Assembly: GCA_030684575.1 (NCBI GenBank)
Contig: JAUXVD010000008.1
Location: 868,001-932,000, forward strand
DNA from: Nitrospirota bacterium
GTDB lineage: Bacteria; Nitrospirota; Nitrospiria; Nitrospirales; Nitrospiraceae
Length of the DNA stretch: 64,000 nucleotides
Reading direction: 5' to 3'
The position numbers and the translations under genes are program-made. Below the pieces are notes generated by a model that did not search any database, was not told the origin of the DNA, and saw only the letters and a program-made list of their open reading frames with translations. Below, piece after piece: positions 49,296-58,083 of the stretch. The stretch's first letter is position 1. The number at the start of each line of letters is the position of its first letter.

Positions 49296-50011
49296 CACTC
49301 TCGTTGTTGGAGTACTATCAATCGCTCGGGTTGTCGGCATCGCAATGGCATGTTGGGCCGGAGCACCCGTATCTTGAAGAATATGTGATTCGTCTGTTGC
49401 GTACCCTGCCAGCAGTCAGAGTATTGGAGATCGGATACCAGTCTGGCGGGTTTGCTGTTCCTGTTATTCTAGCGATGCAGGGGCGTTCTGGGTTCGATTA
49501 TCTCGGAGTTGATTCGTTACGTTATGCGAATGCGGTCCATGGTGGCATCATTGCTGACTACCTTAAGACACAAGGGGTTACATCGGGCTTTCAGTTTATT
49601 GAATCGGATGCGTCGAAGTTTCTTTCTCGAAAGCATTCCGGTCAGTTTGACCTCATTCTCATCGACCACTACAAACCGCTTTATCCCCGCGAGCTCCTGG
49701 CTGTTTTTGCAAGTGATCGTCTGGGTCCGCAGGGGGTTGTGTTGCTGCATGATATCTCCGGTCGAGCGCGTGGCGTGGCGGTGCTCTGTGAGGCCATTGC
49801 AAGTGCCTATGGATACACATGGGCGGTAGTGGAGGAGGTCCCAGAGGGTCTTGCCGTGTTACGAAGTCGGGGCTGGGACAGTAGGGAATATCACAGGTTC
49901 TCGAGGAAGATTCGACGAGGAGTTGTCAGGGTTTTGGTCGGTATCCAACGTCTTGTCGGTCTGGCTCGCGAAGTTCTGCGGAGCGCTAAGCGAAAGGTTA
50001 CGTCGGCTTGA
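49292..50011 (+). CDS. SAM-dependent methyltransferase, Methyltransf_24-like (run position 4)
   Basis: ATG 49292 overlaps the previous TGA and gives 239 residues; a frame extension to 49235 is inside the glycosyltransferase. VRVLEIGYQSGGFAVPVILAM is motif I, LGVDSLRYANAVHGGIIADYL follows, and FDLILIDHYKPLYPRELLAVF with VVLLHDISGRARGVAV gives the D-H pattern of the cephalosporin-hydroxylase/Methyltransf_24-like O-methyltransferases. The last 40 residues are basic and amphipathic. 52 bases separate it from the next gene. Confidence 0.75.
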   Translation: MTLSLLEYYQSLGLSASQWHVGPEHPYLEEYVIRLLRTLPAVRVLEIGYQSGGFAVPVILAMQGRSGFDYLGVDSLRYANAVHGGIIADYLKTQGVTSGFQFIESDASKFLSRKHSGQFDLILIDHYKPLYPRELLAVFASDRLGPQGVVLLHDISGRARGVAVLCEAIASAYGYTWAVVEEVPEGLAVLRSRGWDSREYHRFSRKIRRGVVRVLVGIQRLVGLAREVLRSAKRKVTSA

Positions 50012-50063
50012 GTAAGGTGGATTTGGGGGGAAGTGACTCGAGCCATTGTCCTTGTTGCACGCA

Positions 50064-51188
50064 ATGAGATTATCTCGCCTCATACCGGTTCTTTGGCATC
50101 GAAGCCTTCAGCCAATTCAAGCCGCCGTCGGTTTGCCGTATAGCAAACCATATTCCTTTCTTTCGATTCATTCAGACCTTTCAGGCTGGGTTCTGGAAGA
50201 AGAAGCTGTCGAGTTTCGTCGTATTGCTGAGCGTTTAGGCATTCGAGCGAGATGTAATTATGGTTTGGGTGTCAATGCGGGACAATGTATTCACTATACC
50301 TCACAATTTGTGCTTCGCGATCCGCGATACTTCAATACCCGTAACAGAATATCGGTAGACTACTTTCACGGGCTCCCGTCAAGTGCACCTATATTTGCGG
50401 AAGTGGTCGCTGCTTTTCGCCGTCATCATCAGGCGCTCACGCGTGTGCGGGTATCCCATTCCCGCATGGAGGAAGTTGTCTTAGCGGCGGGGGTTGAGCC
50501 TTCGAAAGTGCATCGCATCCCGATCGGCATCAATCTGTCTTATTTCTCAGTTTCAACGTCGGATCAACGGGTTGCAGCTCGTGACCAGTTGCGATTGCCT
50601 GGTTCGGCGGTAGTTGTCGGTTCCTTCCAAAAGGATGGGGTGGGATGGGGCGAAGGAATGGAACCAAAGCTCATCAAAGGACCTGACGTATTTCTCAAGG
50701 TGATCGAACGACTGAAATCCAAAGTTCCAGAGCTCCATGTGGTGCTCTCAGGTCCCTCACGGGGCTATATGAAGGCCGGCCTGGAAAAGCTTGGGGTGCC
50801 GTACCGTCATCTCCAACTTAAACAGTATGCGGATGTGGGTTTGCTGTATCGGGCGTTGGATCTTTACTTGATAACGTCACGCGACGAAGGCGGACCTAAG
50901 GCTATCCTGGAGTCGATGGCCAGCGGTGTGCCCCTGGTCACATCGCAAGTTGGTCAGGCGATTGATCTTGTCCGGCATGGCGAGAACGCTTGGATGGTTG
51001 AGGTGGATGACGTGGAGGGGCTGACACATTGGGCTGAGTACGTTATCGCCCACCGTGGATCGCCGCAGGTCTCGCGAGTGCTGGAGTTGGCGCGGCAGAC
51101 TGCTGCGTCTAACAGCTATGAGCAGCAAATCCCATTGTGGCGCAAGTTCATGACAGGCTTTCTTGCGGGACCTTTGAAAGACAGCTAA
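50064..51188 (+). CDS. GT4 glycosyltransferase (run position 5)
   Basis: 374 residues from ATG 50064; TTG 50046 is an alternative start. VSHSRMEEVVLAAGVEPSKVHRIPIGINLSYFS is the interdomain hinge, VVGSFQKDGVGWGEGMEPKLIKGPDVFLKVIERL the start of the C-terminal domain, and ITSRDEGGPKAILESMASGVPLVTSQ the donor site with the two glutamates of GT4. The early part, SFLSIHSDLSGWVLEEEAVEFRRIAER, is typical of GT4 proteins acting on O-antigens. Confidence 0.82.
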   Translation: MRLSRLIPVLWHRSLQPIQAAVGLPYSKPYSFLSIHSDLSGWVLEEEAVEFRRIAERLGIRARCNYGLGVNAGQCIHYTSQFVLRDPRYFNTRNRISVDYFHGLPSSAPIFAEVVAAFRRHHQALTRVRVSHSRMEEVVLAAGVEPSKVHRIPIGINLSYFSVSTSDQRVAARDQLRLPGSAVVVGSFQKDGVGWGEGMEPKLIKGPDVFLKVIERLKSKVPELHVVLSGPSRGYMKAGLEKLGVPYRHLQLKQYADVGLLYRALDLYLITSRDEGGPKAILESMASGVPLVTSQVGQAIDLVRHGENAWMVEVDDVEGLTHWAEYVIAHRGSPQVSRVLELARQTAASNSYEQQIPLWRKFMTGFLAGPLKDS

Positions 51189-51217
51189 ATGGTTTCTTGC
51201 AAGGGGCACTATTCGTG

Positions 51218-52087
51218 ATGTTTCGACAATGGCCTGAGATCTGTGGAGATGTTCCCTTATCCCTGGCAAAGCAGGGGCGATATCTTGCCCATGGGTTCTG
51301 CGAGATTGTTCAATCTATGGGGCAGGGGATTCCAGTCGATCCGGCATCTCTGGACCTTGTGCGGGGAGATATACAAGCTAAGATGAGCGAGGGTGCCTCG
51401 CCACTGCGCGTGTATACGTACGCTGTGGCTAGGCAGGTTTTGGCGGATGTCCACGTTGTACCTGGTCCCGTCTGTGATCTTGGTTGTGGTTCTGGAGGAC
51501 AGAATCGGTTGTTTGAAATAGCAGGTAGGGACTCGTTTTACGTCGGTGTCGATATCGCGCGGCACGCAGCCTGGACATCACAGATGAGTTCGGCGCACTC
51601 GTGCCAGTTTATTCAGATGGCAGCAGAAGATCTTGGGCTGGCGTCGGATAGCCTTGCATTTACGTTTTCTTCCAGCGCGTTGGAGCACGTGCCTGACATT
51701 CACCGGACGAGTAGGGAGTTAGCCAGAACGATGCGGCCTGGTGCACAGGGACTCCATATCGTCCCCGGCGTGTGGTCGTTGATGTTGTACCTCTTCCATG
51801 GCTATCGTCGGTTTTCTGCCGGTGGATTAGTTGATCTGTTTCAGCGCGCCGGTTTGCAGGTCGAACATATTTGGTCACTTGGCGGAATTCCCTCGTTCCT
51901 ACTTCATGCGCTTTGGATCACCGGGGTAGAAACGATTCTTGTACAGCGGGTGTTTCATCTGAAGATTCAGCTGCGGAAAGGCCGCCCGCTTCGCTTCTAT
52001 CGCTGGCTGCTGGCCTGGGCTCTCCGCCTGGACCCTTTCCTGCCCTTTGCCCCAGCGGGGTATGCCGTTCTGGTGCGTAAATTGTGA
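51218..52087 (+). CDS. SAM-dependent methyltransferase (run position 6)
   Basis: 289 residues from ATG 51218, with AAGGGG about ten bases upstream; a GTG at 51137 would overlap the preceding gene by 52 bases. VCDLGCGSGGQNRLFEIAGRD is motif I, FYVGVDIARHAAW motif II, and LAFTFSSSALEHVPD with RTMRPGAQGLHIVPG the later blocks. The C-terminal third is hydrophobic and aromatic, suggesting membrane association near a lipid-linked substrate. Confidence 0.78.
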   Translation: MFRQWPEICGDVPLSLAKQGRYLAHGFCEIVQSMGQGIPVDPASLDLVRGDIQAKMSEGASPLRVYTYAVARQVLADVHVVPGPVCDLGCGSGGQNRLFEIAGRDSFYVGVDIARHAAWTSQMSSAHSCQFIQMAAEDLGLASDSLAFTFSSSALEHVPDIHRTSRELARTMRPGAQGLHIVPGVWSLMLYLFHGYRRFSAGGLVDLFQRAGLQVEHIWSLGGIPSFLLHALWITGVETILVQRVFHLKIQLRKGRPLRFYRWLLAWALRLDPFLPFAPAGYAVLVRKL

Positions 52088-52098
52088 GCATAAGCTGA

Positions 52099-53244
52099 AT
52101 GTCGTGGATTTCGATTCTTAAGAGGGTGATTCCCCCGGCCGTTCGACGTCGCTTAGATTGGTTGCTGCGGCCACTCTGGGCCCTGCCGCGGTGCATTGTT
52201 ATTCTCCTGGGGGAGTGTCCTCGGGGGGGAAGGGCTCAGGTCTTTTACGGGCATGGGCGAATCCCCGACCCGCACGACCAGATCCATGGCGGGTTAGTCA
52301 AGTTCCAGCGCATGCAGGATGAGTTTCCTAACTCTCCGCGCCGATTCAACGTCCTGTATATGGTGAGCAGTCGCATGCCCTATGGGGGCGAGTATGTGGC
52401 TTGGTGTGCGAGAAAGAAAGGCATGCGGATAGTGTGGAACCAGAATGGTGTGGCCTATCCCAGCTGGTATGGCCCTGGATGGGAACAGATCAATGCTCCG
52501 ATGGCTCGCCTGCATGCGGATGCGGATTACGTGTTTTACCAAAGCCAGTTCTGCAAGCTTAGCGCGGATCGTTTCCTTGGTGAGCGCCGGGGGCCATGGG
52601 AGATTCTCTATAACTCGGTGGATACGAAATTGTTTGCACCGGCTGCGTCGGACCCAGACCCTGACCAGTTGGTCTTGCTACTGGGCGGCACCCAGTATCA
52701 ATACTACCGGCTTGATTGTGCACTCCGCGTATTGGCGTCCCTTATTCGGCACGGAATAAAGGCGCGGCTACTAGTTACCGGTCGATTGAGTTGGATGCTG
52801 AATGAAGAGGAGGCAGGTCGTCAGGCGGAGGAGCTCGTCAAGCGCCTTGGATTGCAAGGGCGAGTCCGTTTTCTAGGTCCGTACACCCAGGTGGATGCGC
52901 CGTCAATTTTCAGGCAAGCTCATATCTTGCTGCACACCAAGGTCAACGATCCGTGCCCGGGGTTGGTGGTGGAGGCCATGGCCTGTGGGCTTCCGGTCGT
53001 CTATTCGAGTAGCGGTGGGCTCCCAGAGCTTGTGGGAGATCAAGCTGGGGTCGGTGTGTCGGCTGAGTTGGATTGGAATCGGGATGTTCCTCCAGATTCC
53101 GAGAGTATGGCCAACGCAGTTGTGCATGTTGTGCGAAATCGGGATCGCTATGCTCAAGCAGCGCGCCGACGGGCGATGGAGCGATTCGACCTGCAGCCGT
53201 GGCTGGCCCGCCATCGCGAAGTATTTGCTACGGTCCTCAGATGA
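52099..53244 (+). CDS. GT4 glycosyltransferase (run position 7)
   Basis: 381 residues. A hydrophobic N-terminal segment (LLRPLWALPRCIVILLG) precedes FNVLYMVSSRMPYGGEYVAW with the acceptor loop. NSVDTKLFAPA is the hinge, LLLGGTQYQYYRLDCALRVLASL starts the second domain, and HTKVNDPCPGLVVEAMACGLPVVYSSSGGLPELVG is the donor site. ATG 52099 is 11 bases after the methyltransferase; the TGA overlaps the next ATG. Confidence 0.83.
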   Translation: MSWISILKRVIPPAVRRRLDWLLRPLWALPRCIVILLGECPRGGRAQVFYGHGRIPDPHDQIHGGLVKFQRMQDEFPNSPRRFNVLYMVSSRMPYGGEYVAWCARKKGMRIVWNQNGVAYPSWYGPGWEQINAPMARLHADADYVFYQSQFCKLSADRFLGERRGPWEILYNSVDTKLFAPAASDPDPDQLVLLLGGTQYQYYRLDCALRVLASLIRHGIKARLLVTGRLSWMLNEEEAGRQAEELVKRLGLQGRVRFLGPYTQVDAPSIFRQAHILLHTKVNDPCPGLVVEAMACGLPVVYSSSGGLPELVGDQAGVGVSAELDWNRDVPPDSESMANAVVHVVRNRDRYAQAARRRAMERFDLQPWLARHREVFATVLR

Positions 53245-53918
53245 AGAAAATCACTCGAATCGCCATGCGCATCTTGTTGATGCTTGACAATGTTGTGAGT
53301 AAATTGATCAACCGTCTGGCAATTCCGTATGACGGCGGGGTACACGTGAAACATCGCTTGATGCGATATCATGACTTTTTCGTCAACAGGATTACACCGG
53401 GCGAGCGGGTCTTGGATATTGGCTGCGGATATGGAGCCGTAGCCTACTCTCTTGCAACGAGGGCCGGAGCTCTTGTCACGGGGATCGATCTCAATGAGGT
53501 AAATGTTGCGAAGGCCAAGGGCCGGTTCCATCATCCCAATCTTACGTTTGTTCACGGCGACGCCAGGACGAACTTGCCGTCTGGTCCGTGGGATGTCCTT
53601 GTGCTCTCTAACATTCTCGAGCATATCGATCAGAGGGTCTCTTTTCTGAGGGAATTGCAACAGGGGTTGCGCCCGAATCGAATGCTCATTCGCGTGCCGA
53701 TGATCGATCGGGACTGGCGGGTTCCGCTTCGAGAAGAACTCGGAATGTTTCACTTTGGTGACGCAACGCATTTCACTGAGTACACAGCTGAAAGTTTCGA
53801 GAAAGAAGTGATTGTGGCTGGGCTCTCAATTCATCATGTGCAATACAATTGGGGAGAGATTTGGGCTGAAGTTGTACCATCGACATTTCCCGATGCCCTT
53901 AGCTCGAGGCCAATCTGA
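53241..53918 (+). CDS. SAM-dependent methyltransferase (run position 8)
   Basis: 225 residues from ATG 53241, which overlaps the upstream stop as ATGA. RVLDIGCGYGAVAYSLATRAGALVTGIDLNEVNVAKA covers motifs I and II, DVLVLSNILEHIDQRVSFL motif III, and LQQGLRPNRMLIRVPMIDRDW motif IV. HFGDATHFTEYTAESFEKEV near the end resembles methyltransferases of glycan loci. A long in-frame extension to 53073 lies within the glycosyltransferase and is not used. Confidence 0.82.
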   Translation: MKKITRIAMRILLMLDNVVSKLINRLAIPYDGGVHVKHRLMRYHDFFVNRITPGERVLDIGCGYGAVAYSLATRAGALVTGIDLNEVNVAKAKGRFHHPNLTFVHGDARTNLPSGPWDVLVLSNILEHIDQRVSFLRELQQGLRPNRMLIRVPMIDRDWRVPLREELGMFHFGDATHFTEYTAESFEKEVIVAGLSIHHVQYNWGEIWAEVVPSTFPDALSSRPI

Positions 53919-55009
53919 TGCCCGGTGTGACAGTTCTTATGCCTGTTTATAATGGTGAACGTTTCCTCCGTGAGGCGATCGAGAGTATTCTCCGGCAAAC
54001 GCATCGGGACTTTGAATTGCTCATCATCAATGATGGTTCGACGGATCGGTCTCGAGAGATCGTTCTGAGTTATGACGATCCGCGAATCACTTTCGCTGAG
54101 AATGCCAAGAACCTTGGACTTGCGTTGACTTTGAATGTCGGGCTTGGGTTGGCTACGTATGAATTAGTTGCCCGGCAGGATGCCGATGATATTTCTCTTC
54201 CAGAGCGGCTTGCCGTGCAGGTCCATTTTCTCGAGAAGAACCCTGACGTGGTGCTAGTGGGAACACAAGCGATGATTATCGATCAGCAAGGTTTTCGCAA
54301 GGGGCGAGTGCTGGACCGTGCCTGCACGCATGATAGTATCCGGTGGGACTTGCTATTCGATAACAGTTTTACGCATTCCTCAGTTATGTTCAGGCGCTCG
54401 ACGATCGTCCAATTGGAGGGGTACGACAGTGCTTTCCGCTATTGCCAAGATTATGCGCTCTGGACGCAGGTCGCGCGCCATCACCGCGTCGCCAACATAG
54501 ACCGATGCTTAGTGCAGTATCGTGTCCATCCGTTCGACCGCATGTCCGACAAGTTGAGAGATTTGATCGCGGACGAGAATCGTCTCATTATGCGCGGGTA
54601 CATCGCCGATATCCTGGGCAATGGTTCGGTGTCAGAATTGGAGCTGGATGCCATGGTGAACATGCGGCTCGCCTTTGAGCGCCGATGGATTCGATCATTT
54701 CTCATTCTCATTGCGCGCTTTATCGATGCATATCAATCAATGAGCCCTTCTTCGAGCTTTAGCTCGGACTTTAAGCGGACGGTTGCGCGCCGGTATGTGA
54801 GGGCAGCCTACAAGGCGTGGGCTTCACGCCCCTGGTATGTCTTGGCCGTACTTGCGCCAGCATTGGGGCGATATCCTGTGATGAGGGTGACCGCCCGTTG
54901 GTTTGCCAATTTGCTGTGGAGTAAGGCAGGTGATGTTTGTAGGTATCTTGTAGGGAAGCCCCGCGTGGCATGCGTCCCTAATTGCAGACCGGGTGCGGTT
55001 GAGCTTTGA
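53918..55009 (+). CDS. GT2 glycosyltransferase (run position 9)
   Basis: 363 residues. GVTVLMPVYNGERFLREAIESIL, INDGSTDRSREI and ARQDADDISLPERLA (metal site) are the GT-A signatures, and YDSAFRYCQDYALWTQVARHHR is the acceptor side. Two C-terminal amphipathic segments (FLILIARFIDAYQ and YVLAVLAPALGRYP) may bind the membrane. ATG shares one base with the previous stop. It closes the alternating run. Confidence 0.84.
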   Translation: MPGVTVLMPVYNGERFLREAIESILRQTHRDFELLIINDGSTDRSREIVLSYDDPRITFAENAKNLGLALTLNVGLGLATYELVARQDADDISLPERLAVQVHFLEKNPDVVLVGTQAMIIDQQGFRKGRVLDRACTHDSIRWDLLFDNSFTHSSVMFRRSTIVQLEGYDSAFRYCQDYALWTQVARHHRVANIDRCLVQYRVHPFDRMSDKLRDLIADENRLIMRGYIADILGNGSVSELELDAMVNMRLAFERRWIRSFLILIARFIDAYQSMSPSSSFSSDFKRTVARRYVRAAYKAWASRPWYVLAVLAPALGRYPVMRVTARWFANLLWSKAGDVCRYLVGKPRVACVPNCRPGAVEL

Positions 55010-55052
55010 TAGGTGCAAGGAAATTTAGTCGAACGATTCAGGGACGTACTCT

Positions 55053-56042
55053 ATGATGAAAAGAGCGCTGATTACGGGGATCACCGGCCAGGATGGATCG
55101 TACTTAGCCGAACTTCTGCTTGATAAGGGATATGAAGTCCATGGCATCGTAAGGCGAGTTGCCATTGAGGATCCCGTTCACCGTCTGTGGCGGATTGCCC
55201 ACATTAAAGATCGCCTTCATCTTCATCCGGCATCGCTGGAAAGCCTGCCAAGTCTCTATCGAGCACTTGAGGAGGTTCAGCCTCACGAATGTTATCATCT
55301 CGCTGCACAAAGCTATGTGGCCTATTCGTTTGAGGACGAATTTTCAACGCTTAATGCCAATATCAATGGGACACACTATCTCTTATCTGCGATTCGTGAC
55401 CGAGTCCCGAGCTGTCGATTTTACTTTGCCGCTTCTAGTGAAATGTTTGGAAAGGTTCAGCAAACTCCGCAATCTGAGGACACACCGTTTTATCCTCGTT
55501 CGGCATACGGGATTTCAAAAGTTGCAGGGTTCCATCTGACGAGAAATTATCGAGAGGCCTACGGTATCCGTGCCTCTTGTGGAATTCTTTATAATCATGA
55601 ATCTCCGAGGAGGGGATTTGAGTTCGTCACGCGAAAAATCACCTCACATGCGGCGAGAATAAAGCTTGGTCTCGCCAAGGAATTGCACCTTGGGAATTTG
55701 GATGCCAGGCGCGATTGGGGGCATGCTCGGGAGTACGTGCGGGCCATGTGGCTGATGCTTCAGAGAGACGAACCCTCGGATTATGTGATTGCAACAGGTC
55801 AACAGCATTCAGTAAGAGAATTTGCTGAAATGGCTTTTGCTTTGGTAGGCCTCGATTATAGGGACTGTGTGAAAGTAGATCCTCAATTTCTTAGGCCGGT
55901 TGATGTGGAAACGCTTCTTGGAAATCCTGCAAAGGCCAAAAAAGACTTGGGCTGGTCTTCTGAGTGCTCTTTCCAGGAATTGGTTCGTGAGATGGTAGAG
56001 GCAGACGTTAAGTTGGTTCAACGGGAAGGTACAGCAATGTAG
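55053..56042 (+). CDS. gmd: GDP-mannose 4,6-dehydratase
   Basis: Gmd makes GDP-4-keto-6-deoxy-D-mannose, the precursor of fucose, rhamnose (D), colitose and perosamine. The SDR start ALITGITGQDGSYLAELLLDKG, YHLAAQSYVAYSFEDEFSTLNANINGT, FAASSEMFGKVQQTPQSE (S129, E130) and YGISKVAGFHL (Y152, K156) are the Gmd pattern. GILYNHESPRRGFEFVTRKIT is family-specific. 329 residues is short but normal for some bacteria. Neither the reductase (rmd/fcl) nor per is visible in the window, so the next enzyme is encoded elsewhere or beyond 64000. Confidence 0.92.
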   Translation: MMKRALITGITGQDGSYLAELLLDKGYEVHGIVRRVAIEDPVHRLWRIAHIKDRLHLHPASLESLPSLYRALEEVQPHECYHLAAQSYVAYSFEDEFSTLNANINGTHYLLSAIRDRVPSCRFYFAASSEMFGKVQQTPQSEDTPFYPRSAYGISKVAGFHLTRNYREAYGIRASCGILYNHESPRRGFEFVTRKITSHAARIKLGLAKELHLGNLDARRDWGHAREYVRAMWLMLQRDEPSDYVIATGQQHSVREFAEMAFALVGLDYRDCVKVDPQFLRPVDVETLLGNPAKAKKDLGWSSECSFQELVREMVEADVKLVQREGTAM

Positions 56043-56152
56043 GGTTTGTGTCCCACCGAGAGCTTCCGTTTTTGTTCGGGCGTTGAGCCCGATGCTCCCC
56101 CCCCATCATCCAATAGGATAATCCTCAGATACTTCATATTTCGCTGTTTATT

Positions 56153-58078
56153 ATGTGTGGAATAGTAGGAATAATTGGGCCGCCTTCTAGTAATCCAAAA
56201 TCTGCGGTGATTGGGATGAACAAAGTTATCCGGTATCGTGGGCCTAACGATGCCGGAGTCTGGTGCGATGCTGTCTGTGGTGTGGCACTTGGGCATGTAA
56301 GGCTCGCTGTCTTAGATTTGTCACCTGAGGGACGTCAACCGATGGTGTCTTCCAGCGGACGCTATGTCCTTTCCTACAATGGCGAGGTTTATAACTTCGC
56401 TACTCTACGGTTTGAGCTGGAGTTAGCCGGCTCGAAGTTTCGCGGACGTTCGGACACGGAAGTCATGCTCGCCGCTTTCGAGGAGTGGGGCCTTGAGAAG
56501 TCCTTACGGCGATTCGACGGCATGTTTGCCTTCGCCCTCTGGGACCGCGTTGATCGGCAACTGACCTTGGCGCGCGACCGTTTGGGCGAGAAGCCGCTGT
56601 ATTACGGCTGGTGCGGTGAATCCTTCCTGTTTGGATCAGAACTCAAGGCCCTGTGTGCTCATCCATCGTGGCGCGGGGATATCAACCGGGAGGTGCTTGC
56701 CAGCTACATGCGATATGGCTATGTGCCATTACCCCATTCAATTTACCTTGGAATCTCTAAACTATTACCGGGGACGTGGTTCAGAATTTCCGCTGATGAT
56801 CCGCCCGGGCATATGCCCTTGCCCGTAACGTATTGGTCGGCGCGTGAAGTCGCAATGCAGGAGCCGCTTGCTGATCTTTCTGATGCATCGGCAGCGGATG
56901 CGCTCGATGCCCTGCTGCGCCAGGCAGTGGGCAGACAGATGATTTCCGATGTGCCCATCGGGGCGTTCCTGTCTGGAGGGATTGACTCGTCTACCGTCGT
57001 CGCCTTGATGCAGTGCCAGTCTCCACGTCCTGTCCGGACATTCTCTATCGGGTTCAGTGCGTCTGATTATGACGAGGCGCGCTACGCGAAGTTGGTCGCG
57101 GCGCATCTGGGTACGGATCACACGGAGCTGTATCTGTCTGCAACAGAAGCGTTGGACGTGATTCCGCGACTGCCGGAAATCTACGATGAGCCGTTCGGCG
57201 ATTCATCTCAAATCCCGACTCATCTTGTGGCCGCGCTCGCACGCAAGCATGTGACCGTCGCTCTTTCTGGCGATGGCGGAGACGAACTATTCGGTGGCTA
57301 TAACCGCTACTTTTGGGGACGATCGATCTGGAACCGCATCGGTCCGGTGCCACAAGGCATGAGGTCCGGAGCCAGCAGGCTGATGACGACCTTGAGCCCT
57401 GTGGCATGGGATCGTGTCGGCAAGTTACTCCCGAGGGGCCTGCGACAACCGACGTTGGGGGACCGTATCCACAAGCTGGCGAGCGTGATGGATGTCGATG
57501 GCCCGGACGAGCTATATCGTCGACTCGTGTCCCTGCACCGGGAACCAGGCTCGTTGATCGTCGGTGCCAATGAGTCGCCAATTTGGGCTGATGCAGAGGC
57601 TGCCGCCTTCACCCGAGGCGACTTCACCGAGCGGATGATGTTTCACGACCTTGTGGGGTACCTCACCGACGACATACTGACCAAGGTGGATAGGGCTGCC
57701 ATGGCAGTGAGCCTGGAAACCCGCGTGCCAATGTTAGACCATCACCTTGTCGAGTTTGCGTGGCGTCTGCCGTTATCTATGAAGATTCGCGATGGACAGG
57801 GTAAGTGGCTACTACGCCAAGTGCTTGACCGTTATGTGCCGCGCGAGTTGATCGATCGGCCCAAACAGGGCTTCGGAGTTCCACTCGATGCATGGCTGCG
57901 CGGACCCTTGCGGGAGTGGGCCGAAGAATTGCTGGATGAGCACCGCCTGCGTCGCGAGGGGTACTTGCATCCTGCACCCATTCGAGAAAAGTGGAACGAG
58001 CATCTTTCAGGTAGACGGAATTGGCAGTATTGGCTATGGAACGTTCTGATGTTTCAGGCTTGGCTCCCCGCAAAGTAA
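56153..58078 (+). CDS. asnB: Asparagine synthase-like glutamine amidotransferase (AsnB/WbpS/exosortase-type)
   Basis: 641 residues. MCGIVGIIG begins at the Ntn nucleophile Cys2; RGPNDAGVW and SYNGEVYNFATLR complete the glutaminase. The synthetase half has the PP-loop FLSGGIDSSTVVAL, then LSGDGGDELFGGYNRYFWG and KVDRAAMAVSLETRVPMLDHHLVEFA. Copies in polysaccharide loci amidate sugar carboxylates or amino acids attached to sugars instead of making free asparagine. In this place a uronic acid or nonulosonate carboxyl is a possible target (inference). A 110-bp spacer precedes it. Confidence 0.88.
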   Translation: MCGIVGIIGPPSSNPKSAVIGMNKVIRYRGPNDAGVWCDAVCGVALGHVRLAVLDLSPEGRQPMVSSSGRYVLSYNGEVYNFATLRFELELAGSKFRGRSDTEVMLAAFEEWGLEKSLRRFDGMFAFALWDRVDRQLTLARDRLGEKPLYYGWCGESFLFGSELKALCAHPSWRGDINREVLASYMRYGYVPLPHSIYLGISKLLPGTWFRISADDPPGHMPLPVTYWSAREVAMQEPLADLSDASAADALDALLRQAVGRQMISDVPIGAFLSGGIDSSTVVALMQCQSPRPVRTFSIGFSASDYDEARYAKLVAAHLGTDHTELYLSATEALDVIPRLPEIYDEPFGDSSQIPTHLVAALARKHVTVALSGDGGDELFGGYNRYFWGRSIWNRIGPVPQGMRSGASRLMTTLSPVAWDRVGKLLPRGLRQPTLGDRIHKLASVMDVDGPDELYRRLVSLHREPGSLIVGANESPIWADAEAAAFTRGDFTERMMFHDLVGYLTDDILTKVDRAAMAVSLETRVPMLDHHLVEFAWRLPLSMKIRDGQGKWLLRQVLDRYVPRELIDRPKQGFGVPLDAWLRGPLREWAEELLDEHRLRREGYLHPAPIREKWNEHLSGRRNWQYWLWNVLMFQAWLPAK

Positions 58079-58083
58079 TCGTC

